A stretch of 64,000 nt of DNA, taken from assembly GCA_964472785.1 (NCBI GenBank), contig CAYYMH010000016.1, forward strand, positions 1-64,000, given 5' to 3'. Positions within the stretch are counted from its first letter, which is position 1, and each line of letters starts with the position of its first letter. Below, piece by piece: positions 27,226 to 35,700 of the stretch. Position numbers and translations under genes: made by a program. The DNA is from CAYYMH01 sp964472785 (GTDB lineage: Bacteria > Zhuqueibacterota > Zhuqueibacteria > Thermofontimicrobiales > Thermofontimicrobiaceae). Under the pieces are notes generated by a model. It was not told the origin of the DNA. It worked only from the letters and a program-made list of their open reading frames with translations, and made no database searches.

Positions 27226-28080
27226 TTATTCACCCTTGGAATTTATGCGTTTGATTTGTGCTTTTATTCCATGAAGACTGTATTGTTGCCAGGTTGAAAT
27301 AACTTTTGCTTTGTAAAGGTGGTAAGCCAAGCGCGGTATTTTGGGAAGCAAAATGTTGTTCCTTAAAAACAAATCGGGCTCGATCAAAAGGTTATCTCTA
27401 TCCCCATCATAGCAAATTTTGCCGTGATTAAGGATTATTATTCTTGAAGCCAATTCAATAACAAAATCAATGTTGTGGCTAATTATTAGAATTGTGATGC
27501 CGTGTTCGCTGAGCTGTTTTAGTATCTTTCCGATCAGCCTGGTGCCTCGACGATCAAGTCCTGCCGTAGGTTCATCAAGAATTAACATTTCAGGAGACAT
27601 TGCCAGAACTCCGGCAAATGCCACTCGCCGTTTTTCTCCTTCGCTTAAATGATGGGGAGATCTATCTCCAATATTTTCCTTATCCATACCAACTAGTTTT
27701 AAAGAATTTTTTACACGATCCGATATTTCATCGTGATCAATGCCAATAGCTTTGGGTCCGAAGGCGACATCGTCATACACAGTTTCCTCAAATAATTGAG
27801 CTTCCGGGAATTGAAATAAAATCCCTATTTTACGACGTAATTCTTTCATCGGATGGTCTTTTTGCCAAATATCCCTATTATCAACTGTAATTTTACCTTT
27901 TTGCGGTTTTAATAATCCTGTAAATTGTTGCAGCAGAGTAGTTTTTCCAGATCCAGTAGGACCGACCAGGCCAACAAACTCACCAGAAGTGATCTCCAAA
28001 TTAATATCCTTGAGCACTTGGCGCTGGTAAGGCAAATTGTCGTTATAATAGTAATTGACTTTTTCAAATTTGATTATCAT
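27226..28080 (-). CDS. ECF-type (CbiO/EcfA-like) ABC transporter ATPase
   Basis: This 284-residue ATPase has Walker A GLVGPTGSGKTTLLQQ (about 37-52), a Q-loop region ILFQFPEAQLFEETVYDDVAFGP typical of EcfA/CbiO proteins, signature LSEGEKRRVAFAGVL, Walker B MLILDEPTAGLD and switch His in IIISHNID. EcfA proteins pair with a second ATPase, an EcfT membrane subunit and a substrate-binding EcfS to import vitamins or metal ions. None of these partners is within the window, so it is an orphan here and would have to work with subunits encoded elsewhere. The start overlaps the dGTPase gene by 17 bases, which suggests co-transcription. Confidence 0.88.
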   Translation of the reverse strand: MIIKFEKVNYYYNDNLPYQRQVLKDINLEITSGEFVGLVGPTGSGKTTLLQQFTGLLKPQKGKITVDNRDIWQKDHPMKELRRKIGILFQFPEAQLFEETVYDDVAFGPKAIGIDHDEISDRVKNSLKLVGMDKENIGDRSPHHLSEGEKRRVAFAGVLAMSPEMLILDEPTAGLDRRGTRLIGKILKQLSEHGITILIISHNIDFVIELASRIIILNHGKICYDGDRDNLLIEPDLFLRNNILLPKIPRLAYHLYKAKVISTWQQYSLHGIKAQIKRINSKGE

Positions 28081-29338
28081 CTAAACCAACTTTTTTTAAT
28101 TCTGATGCTGCATAATTATCTGTCATTCCTGCAATATGATCAGCAATATTGCGTAGTATAATGCTGTTACCCCTGATATTTTCGTATCTCCAGGACAATT
28201 GATTTCTCTTCGCTTCATCTTCAATCCTAATCCTGATATATTCTGGCAAGAGTTCAGGTTTTTTTATGTATAATTTAAACAATTCTTTAACAATATTCTT
28301 GTTCTGATCATAAAAATCATTTCCCGTACATTTATGAATGATGTGCTGATAAATAAAATGATCTAATTCTACTTGAAGGGGATCGATTTCTTTGCTGAAT
28401 TTTACAATTTCTTCATCAAAAAAACTCAACCGCTTTTTTCTTTTAAAAAATTCATCAATACCTTTAAGCGTTGTCTCAAGAATATCATCCACTAACAGAT
28501 TGATTAATCCATGAATTAATTTATTTCGATACACGTATCTGTCACTTTTTAATATTTGCTTTATTCCGTATTTGTCTTCAACCAACTTAATAATGGTAAT
28601 TTTTCTAACCTCTTCTAACTCAACCAATCCTGCCCGAATACCGTCTTCAAGATCATGGGTTCGCTGTGCTATTTCATCACAGATTGCAACAACTTGTCCC
28701 TCTATGGTAACTGCTGAATCCAAATCGAAACGAAGCCCCTCAAAAACAAAATCAGGATAATGATATTTATCACGCAACAGTCTTGTATGTTTAAGAATTC
28801 CCTCGCGGACAAATGCGCTGAGATTTAATCCGTTAAAAAGATATTTCTTTTCAATTTTATCTAAAACCCTCAAGCTCTGATAATTATGTTTAAATCCCCC
28901 AAAATTTTGCTGTGGTATCAGGTTGCTCAATGTATCTTTTCCGGATAATATCTGATTAAGTACAACTTCCCCAATATGTCCGAAGGGTGTATGTCCCAGA
29001 TCATGACCCAGTGCAATTGCTTCTACGAGCAACTCATTGATGCCCAGTGCATTAGCCATGGTTCTTGCTAATTGGGCGACTTCCAATGTATGTGTCAACC
29101 GGGTACGGTAATGATCACCCTCGCTGATCAAAAATACCTGCTGTTTGTGTTTCAAACGACGAAACGCTCTCGAATGAATTATTCGATCTCTGTCTCTTTG
29201 AAGTGCGGTTCTATAAGCGTGCTCTTCTTCCGGATAAATCCGCGTTTTATTCGCTTCCTTGCTCAAGGTGGCATATTTGGCAAGCCACTTTTCTTCGAGA
29301 GTCTCATAATATTTTCTGTCATAAATTTGGAAACGCAT
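28064..29338 (-). CDS. dgt: Deoxyguanosinetriphosphate triphosphohydrolase (HD domain)
   Basis: This 424-residue HD-superfamily enzyme has the family entry motif DRIIHSRAFRRLKHKQQVF (about 51-69), YRTRLTHTLEVAQLAR with metal ligand His83, and AIALGHDLGHTPFGHIGE with His112-Asp113 of the HD pair and His116. These match dGTPase-like proteins, which cleave dNTPs to a deoxynucleoside and triphosphate, adjusting dNTP pools and sometimes restricting phage. Length is usual for the type 2 (about 400-residue) dGTPases. The start lies 3 bases after the stop of the TPR-thioredoxin gene and the end overlaps the ECF ATPase gene, giving a compact four-gene run from the DUF2520 gene to the ATPase. Confidence 0.93.
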   Translation of the reverse strand: MRFQIYDRKYYETLEEKWLAKYATLSKEANKTRIYPEEEHAYRTALQRDRDRIIHSRAFRRLKHKQQVFLISEGDHYRTRLTHTLEVAQLARTMANALGINELLVEAIALGHDLGHTPFGHIGEVVLNQILSGKDTLSNLIPQQNFGGFKHNYQSLRVLDKIEKKYLFNGLNLSAFVREGILKHTRLLRDKYHYPDFVFEGLRFDLDSAVTIEGQVVAICDEIAQRTHDLEDGIRAGLVELEEVRKITIIKLVEDKYGIKQILKSDRYVYRNKLIHGLINLLVDDILETTLKGIDEFFKRKKRLSFFDEEIVKFSKEIDPLQVELDHFIYQHIIHKCTGNDFYDQNKNIVKELFKLYIKKPELLPEYIRIRIEDEAKRNQLSWRYENIRGNSIILRNIADHIAGMTDNYAASELKKVGLDDNQI

Positions 29339-29341
29339 CGA

Positions 29342-31207
29342 TTAACCAAGTACTTTCGTATTTTCAGCTACCAGAAAATCTATTTGCTGCTTAAGTTTGT
29401 TTTTAACATTATTTGTGAAGCCAACTTGTTTAAAACGTATTCTCCCTTCTTGGTCAATAATTAAATGGGTGGGGAAACCAATGATTGAATATAATTTTTT
29501 AACATGATATCCCGAATGTAATTGACGAAATAAAAACGAGTGTTGGGATAAAAATCGCTTGAGCGATACCGACGCTTCAACTGATATGGCAGCAAATACA
29601 ACCTCATCCTCATCAAACATTTCTTTCAACTCATTAAGTTGTGAAAATTGTTTCTGACATCCGGTACTCCAACTATCCCAAAAAGTTAATACCACGATCT
29701 TACCTTTCTGATCATACAGTTTAAATTTTTTGCCCTCTAAATCCGTCAACTCAAAATCTGGCGCCTGTACTGCGTTTCTCTTTAACTCTTTTTGAACGGC
29801 GTTTTTCAAATATTCATCAAACCCCGCCAGTGTTTCATTCTCATTCTGATAAATGAATTTCAACCTGTCTATTGCTTCGTTCTGCTCTTCACTTTTGCTG
29901 ATAGCTTTCAAATAAAACATTTTTGCGCTATCAACCTTACCCATTTTCATATAAGCGTCGCCAATCTTTTGGAACTCATAAGCAGGAAAGGGCGTGGCAA
30001 GATCGATGCATTGCTTTCTGTTTTCGATAGACAGTGGATAATCCTTCATCTCGAAATTGAGTTGGGCCTCGGTCGAATAAATCTGACACAGGTCTAAATT
30101 TTTTGTTGAATTCCTTTGTTCGGGACGTTGCCAGGGAAAATTGTTCAAATAATAATCATCCCTACTAATATTTTTTGCCTTATCTAACAACCGCTGTGCC
30201 TCCTCGAAAATCCCCATCTTTATCTGATAGCTTGCAATCGTCAGGCTGACCGAAATATCATTTGGCTCCAACTCTAAATATTTTTGAAAATAATGCATTG
30301 CGGAATCCTGTTTGTTGAATTGCTGATATGTACGCCCTAACATATAATAGGCGTCTTTCAAAACGTTTTCATTATTTACATTCCGGGATAATTTTGTTAA
30401 TTCTTGTATCATACTGTTTGGATTATCTCTGTTTTTAATGAAAATGAGCTTGTAATTTACCTCATCTGCAATATTTAAATTTTGAACATCATCCAATATT
30501 TCTTGCCCAACCTTAAGTGCTCTTTTTTGATCATTTAATAATTTCCAAGCTGCATTGAATTCGAGCAGTTTCAATTCTAAACTCGGTGGATTGTGCTCAA
30601 TTAAGCTGTCCAGTGTAACAGTAATTGCACTTCTCTTCTCGATCATATTTTCTGAGTTCTTTAATTTTAAATACCATAACTCAAACCAGGTGTCATAATT
30701 TTTTGGGAAAAAAGAAAGTTCGATCTCAAATTCCTCAATGGCCTTTTTATGGTCTGGTTTTTTTAAAAATATTGGCTGATCCAAACAATTCAATCCCATC
30801 TGGTAGTGCGCATTTTTTTGCATTTCACCATTCTCATCGCGAAGCCCCACATTCCATCCGACGCCAAATTGGTCATCTACACGACCAAATTTGTCCTCAA
30901 ACTTTAGTCGTAACAAATACTGTGTGGGTTCAGTCTGAATTGATATATTCCACACACCATCGTTTTCGATCATGGATTTTTTTAATACTTCAACGCCCTG
31001 ATTACCATAAACTTGGCAGATCAAAATAATTTGAAAATCTTCCTGATTATCTCCCTTCAGAGCATTTGGTTTATAGGCAATTTTAATATTATCTCCGGCT
31101 ATCGGAGTTACGGGAGAAATGGTTACTGGATTTTGCTCCTTTTTCGAACAATTTGAGAGTACTAATAAAACGATAATTGATAAATAAATAAGATTTCTTT
31201 TCAACAT
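29342..31207 (-). CDS. TPR lipoprotein with C-terminal TlpA-like thioredoxin domain (SxxC active site)
   Basis: I choose the ATG at 31207, which has AGGG 8 bases upstream; the longer TTG-started frame (31237) adds 10 residues. The protein (621 residues) opens with MLKRNLIYLSIIVLLVLSNC, a lipoprotein signal with its lipobox Cys. Next come a beta-rich domain (about 25-115), TPR-like helices (about 135-450; e.g. KDAYYMLGRTYQQFNKQDSA) and a thioredoxin/redoxin domain (about 485-621; FELTDLEGKKFKLYDQKGKI). Where TlpA proteins have WCxxC this one reads WSTGC: Ser514 replaces the attacking Cys and only Cys517 remains. FPTHLIIDQEGRI (cis-Pro) is intact. It is anchored in the envelope; classical disulfide reduction seems unlikely, while binding or one-Cys chemistry is possible. 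Confidence 0.85.
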   Translation of the reverse strand: MLKRNLIYLSIIVLLVLSNCSKKEQNPVTISPVTPIAGDNIKIAYKPNALKGDNQEDFQIILICQVYGNQGVEVLKKSMIENDGVWNISIQTEPTQYLLRLKFEDKFGRVDDQFGVGWNVGLRDENGEMQKNAHYQMGLNCLDQPIFLKKPDHKKAIEEFEIELSFFPKNYDTWFELWYLKLKNSENMIEKRSAITVTLDSLIEHNPPSLELKLLEFNAAWKLLNDQKRALKVGQEILDDVQNLNIADEVNYKLIFIKNRDNPNSMIQELTKLSRNVNNENVLKDAYYMLGRTYQQFNKQDSAMHYFQKYLELEPNDISVSLTIASYQIKMGIFEEAQRLLDKAKNISRDDYYLNNFPWQRPEQRNSTKNLDLCQIYSTEAQLNFEMKDYPLSIENRKQCIDLATPFPAYEFQKIGDAYMKMGKVDSAKMFYLKAISKSEEQNEAIDRLKFIYQNENETLAGFDEYLKNAVQKELKRNAVQAPDFELTDLEGKKFKLYDQKGKIVVLTFWDSWSTGCQKQFSQLNELKEMFDEDEVVFAAISVEASVSLKRFLSQHSFLFRQLHSGYHVKKLYSIIGFPTHLIIDQEGRIRFKQVGFTNNVKNKLKQQIDFLVAENTKVLG

Positions 31208-31248
31208 GATCATTACCCTGTTTTTTAACTTTTCCAAATGCCGGCAAG

Positions 31249-32157
31249 TTATTCCTCATTTTTTACATAGATTGTTTCAGTTTTATGGAAACAATCGATC
31301 AGTTTTTTGTATTTATCCTCTGATAAACTTTGTTTTACTGTTTTGTAAGTTAGCGCAATTTTGGCTAACTCCTCATAAGCGCTTTTGAATTGCGGAAATT
31401 CTGTATTTAATACCCGCAAGTGATTTTTAATCGTAACTAAGTCTCCCCTTGAAACCGGTCCTGTCAGTGCCTGTTGGCAGCCTTCTGATTTAATATTGTT
31501 TAGCGTTGTTGAGATCAACGGGTAAACTATATCAAAGCTCGCCTTCTCATCATGTTTGATAGTTTGAAGTATATCAATTGCAGCATACACCAATACATTC
31601 AAACAATTGGATGCGATCGTGCAGGCGAGGTGATAAGCTGTCTTTTGTTTTGGTGAAATTTCGACCGGGTTTCCGTGTAGCAGCTTAATGAGTTGGTTTG
31701 CTTTTTGAATTGCCTTTTCATCCCCTTCAACGCCGTAATAAATACCGTGATATTTCTCAAAATCATTCGCTTCTCCGGAAAAACTTTGAATCGGATGTAT
31801 GCTTCCAATCGATTCAGACAAATGACTGAGCGGAGTCAAAATTTCACTTGTTAATGCACCGGATGTGTGATAAACATGATTAGCTAATTTTTTGCCTTCA
31901 TAATATCTCGAGATATAATTTACCACAAATTCAATCTCGTCATCGGGAACAGTAATGATAAGAATATCAATGGGACTAATTTCAGTTAGCTCGTTTGAGC
32001 AAATCTCGAAACGAACAAAATGTTTCAGAGCATCCAGTTTGACTAAATCCTTTTCAATCATTACTTTTGGATTGAGCCCGCAATTTGTTAATGCTTTCGC
32101 AAAAGAAGCGCCAACCCTACCAGCTCCGATAAAGCCTAAATCGTTTGCCAAAATCAT
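31249..32157 (-). CDS. Rossmann-fold oxidoreductase-like protein with DUF2520 domain
   Basis: The start at 32157 is preferred because GAAAGGG lies 8 bases upstream and the sequence begins directly with the Rossmann strand (MILANDLGFIGAGRVGASFA); the longer frame (32223) adds 22 residues without function. GxGxxG is at about 9-14. The N-terminal half is a nucleotide-binding domain resembling F420-dependent NADP reductase and 6-phosphogluconate dehydrogenase folds (ILIITVPDDEIEFVV). The C-terminal half (about 130-290) has SIGSIHPIQSFSG and helices with ACTIASNCLNVLVYAA, the DUF2520 pattern. Substrate is unknown; some relatives sit near pantothenate genes, but none is seen here. It is upstream of the thioredoxin lipoprotein in the same direction. 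Confidence 0.85.
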   Translation of the reverse strand: MILANDLGFIGAGRVGASFAKALTNCGLNPKVMIEKDLVKLDALKHFVRFEICSNELTEISPIDILIITVPDDEIEFVVNYISRYYEGKKLANHVYHTSGALTSEILTPLSHLSESIGSIHPIQSFSGEANDFEKYHGIYYGVEGDEKAIQKANQLIKLLHGNPVEISPKQKTAYHLACTIASNCLNVLVYAAIDILQTIKHDEKASFDIVYPLISTTLNNIKSEGCQQALTGPVSRGDLVTIKNHLRVLNTEFPQFKSAYEELAKIALTYKTVKQSLSEDKYKKLIDCFHKTETIYVKNEE

Positions 32158-32360
32158 ATGATACACCCTTTCATTGTGACTTACCCGTATCACAAAATTT
32201 AACAAATATTTTATTAAATTCAAGGGAAATATGATATAAACAATTTTTTCGATAAAATTTTTCGGCTTAATTTAACCCTGAAAGGTTTTTCGATTTTTGA
32301 GGAAAATAACTGTAAGACAAATAATAAGAAAGAGTTCCTAATCGAACCTGCTGTTAATAA

Positions 32361-32387
32361 AAAAGGAGAGAACGAATCTCTCCTTTT
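32361..32387 (-). terminator. Strong intrinsic terminator after the small lipoprotein gene
   Basis: AAAAGGAGAGA (32361-32371) and TCTCTCCTTTT (32377-32387) form an 11-bp stem with a 5-base loop. On the minus strand it runs into a U-rich tail (TTTTTTATT). It lies 33 bases past the small lipoprotein stop codon and insulates that gene from the DUF2520 gene downstream. Confidence 0.9.
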
Positions 32388-32419
32388 CAAATACAACCCC
32401 TCCAATGAAAGCTAAAAGT

Positions 32420-32614
32420 TTATTCAGTAGCTTCTTCTGGTTCTTCAACTTCAGGGGCTTGTTCAGGAACCGCAGTGGTATCTTCTGGTGTAACTTGTTC
32501 TAATTGTTCAGTTGCTTCTTCCTTAGTTTCTTCTTTTTTTGCACAACCTGACAAAAACAACAATGATAAAGAAACTAACAAGACCATTACGACGACAAAC
32601 CTTAAGAATTTCAT
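32420..32614 (-). CDS. Small acidic lipoprotein
   Basis: This 64-residue protein has a textbook lipoprotein signal MKFLRFVVVMVLLVSLSLLF with LSGC at about 21-24. The mature part is only some 40 residues and is almost wholly Glu, Thr, Pro, Ala and Val (AKKEETKEEATEQLEQV), with no fold expected. A strong ribosome site (GGGAGGTG) precedes ATG, a near-consensus sigma-70-type promoter lies 92 bases upstream, and an 11-bp-stem terminator follows, so it is a stand-alone and probably highly expressed transcript. It may be an abundant structural outer-membrane lipoprotein or spacer. I do not recognise a family. Confidence 0.85.
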   Translation of the reverse strand: MKFLRFVVVMVLLVSLSLLFLSGCAKKEETKEEATEQLEQVTPEDTTAVPEQAPEVEEPEEATE

Positions 32615-32705
32615 CTGGCTTCACCTCCCTTAACTTGATTAAGTATTCATGCCATTCCTGACTGTTTTGTATAAAGGAATTAAACAATTGAAATATTCAA
32701 CTATT

Positions 32706-32733
32706 AATATAACAAATTATTAATATTTGTCAA
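32706..32733 (-). promoter_or_regulatory. Near-consensus sigma-70-type promoter for the small lipoprotein gene
   Basis: On the minus strand TTGACA (32733-32728) is followed after 16 bases by TATATT (32711-32706). It lies in the gap between the CHAT protein stop and the small lipoprotein gene and gives a leader of about 85 bases. Confidence 0.7.
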
Positions 32734-32759
32734 GAAAAAAATTGTACTTTATAAAATTA

Positions 32760-35700
32760 TTATCGAAAATCTCCAATAATATTAAAAGCTGACCAATAAT
32801 AGGGATGAACATTTATTTTTTCTTTTACAAAAACCACTGCTTTTTGCAACGCTGCTGACCGAGAAGCACCCTCCTTCAAATAACGGAAGTATCTCTTTAT
32901 CATGATAGCCGTGGTCAAATCATCGACTTTCCAAAGGCTTGATAATAGCGAAGAAGCTCCGGCATATATGAAACTTCGATTGAGACCGACAAGCTCATCG
33001 CCAACGCCAACTTTTGACAACCCTGTTTCGCAGGCGCTCATTGCGACGAGGTATGCATTTAAGTTTAAACCAAATATTTCATGCGCCTCCAAACGTCCAT
33101 CATTTTGGAAGTCCGGAGATAAAAGTAAGGCGGAAAATAACGGGTTGGATGATTCAAACTCCCCGTGACAGGAAAGAAGAATCATATTGCTTCCACCACC
33201 TAATTTCTTCAAGTTCGTTTCTGTTGCATTTTCGCCAATGAACGTCTCAACATCTGAATACAATAATTGAATACTTTCTATCTCTTTCTCAGCAAAAGGT
33301 AAATCAAACCGCGGATCCCCTAATTCAGGATTTCCGAACGCCAATATTCTTGATTCAAATTTGTCTCTTCTCAAAAAACGTTCTCCTTTTTCAAGACAGA
33401 TATTAAGAACCATTGAGCTGGGGGATATTGACAAAGAGTATTTCTCAATTAAAAACATATTCTCGTCGCTTATCAATGCGGCGAATGGAAGATAATGTAA
33501 AACGCCGTGAGGAATAATCACAAGATGTTTGACATCTTTCATTGCTGATTCTACAGGTTTACACAGAATTTCATAGAGCGATCGTGCTGTTTTATCAGTA
33601 GAATACTGTTTTTTTATTTGCTCCCGTAGAGAATCAACAAGCGAAAAAACTTGATCCTCATCAATTATCCGGCTCTTTGCAAGAACACTTTCTTTTTTTA
33701 TTGCCCAAACAATTAACCTGTCCTTTGTATAAAAATATTCCAGTATCATCGTACTGTCAGGCAGATCTCTTTGGAGTGAAGAAACCTGTAACGGCTCTAC
33801 AGACACCATTTGCGCCAGCTCCGGATTTTGTTCCTTGAGGCGGGTTATTAACGCTTGATATTCGGTCCTCAGTGCTGCCAGCTTTTCTTTTAATTGAACA
33901 TGCCTGGCTTTTTCCGGAGCCGTTATTTGGTCTTGCTTAACCTTAATTGAGGATATCTCGTTTTGCACACGGCTGATTTTTTGTTCCATCTTTTTTCGTT
34001 GCTCCAGACTTTCATTGCTAAAAGAGCCGCTAAATTCGATGTCTCGATTAGCAATCATTTCAATAAAATTTCGCGATTTGGCTCTTTCAACAATTGCCAA
34101 AGCCTTTTCCGGAAAATCCAATGTTAAGTAAAGGTTCACAAGATCGTAGTACACATCCAATTTATTATCAATAAAACCAGACTTATATTCCTCAACTTTA
34201 ATTTGCGATCTCATGTCCTCAACAACTTCCAAAGCGCGATTGAAAGCATTTAGTGCCGCTTCTAATTTCCCCTGTTGTTGATAAATTTTACCTGTTATGC
34301 GGTGTGCACGCCATTGAACATCGGGTATAAATAATTTATCAGCAAGTTCCATTGTAAGCGATAACGTATCCAGTGCCGCAGGGATGTTTTGTGATAAATA
34401 ATGCGCCCTTCCAATCTCATAATAACATTGCGATATATTTCTTCCGTCATAAATCTCTTTACTCAGTGACAAAGCGCGACGTAGATTTTGAAAACCCTCT
34501 GCGTTTAGCCCTAACTGGAATTTAATAATGCCCAACTCACGAAAATCATAACTTAGTCCTCGCTTCGAACCGACTTTTTGATCGTATTGTAAGGCTTGTT
34601 CGACATGACTTAAAGCATCCTTCCATTGTTTTTTTGATCGATAAATGAGGCTGATATTTTTATGAATCGTTGCCATGTCCTGGAAATCATTTATAGTTTC
34701 AGCCAATTCAAGTGCTTTTCTTTCCAATATTAGCGCCTCACCAGGGTCACCCAAGCTCAACGAAATCAATCCCTGTGTCGCGAAACCGACCGACAGCAAT
34801 TTCGTCTCACCCAAATTTTCAAAAACATTTAAGGCTTCCCTCTGATATTGTAAAGCGATTTCAAAATTGCCTGTTTTCCAATTGACGTTTGCCAAATATT
34901 GTTTTGAAATTCCAATCCAACGTTCATTTCCAAAATTCATTGACATATTCAAAGCATTTTGTTGATACTCCAATGCGGTTTGATAGTTTGCTAACCGTTC
35001 GTGGCTCAATCCAATGTTCTGCAAAACCTCTATTGCCCTTTCTGTCTCGTTTTGCTGATTATAAATTGCTAATGCGCCTTCCTGATCATCCAACGCTTTT
35101 GAATAATTATCAAATTTTAATAAATATATCCTTCCTCTGTCCTTCAAAACATCAGCGACATTCAGGCTGTCTCCAACTTCCCGAAATACCGATATTGCTT
35201 TGGTGAAACACGCTAATGCTTTTTCTTTGTTTCCATCTCGTTCATAAACGAGTCCCAGATGACGATATGAATTAGCGATCTCTTCTTTCAATTCGTACTT
35301 CTTTACCAGATTCAAGTATTGTGTTTGATATTTGACCGCATTATCAAAATCCCGCTTCTGAGTATAAAAATACACCAAATAATTTAGTCCTTGAGCGAAA
35401 GCCGATAGATCATCATTTTTCTCTGCAAGCTCGATGAGCTCCTTTTGATAATATATGGCTGTGTCGTAATAACGGCCATTTGCTGCACAATCTAAAATCA
35501 ATTGATACAAATTTTCAATGGCATCCGAATTGCGCTGCTTCTTTGCCATTTTTAGTGCTTTCTCATAATTGTTCATCGCGTCTTTCCAACTGCCCTCCTC
35601 ATAATATTGGTTAGCTACAGCTACTGTGGAAAACAATCTTTCATTCGCATAAATTTCCTCCTGTTCATGGGTCATTCCTTGAAACCCGATTAGCTGATAA

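Noticed and set aside
32902..33168. 88-codon frame antisense to the catalytic CHAT region
   Set aside because: It mirrors the conserved CHAT coding sequence; composition and lack of a ribosome site indicate a shadow frame.
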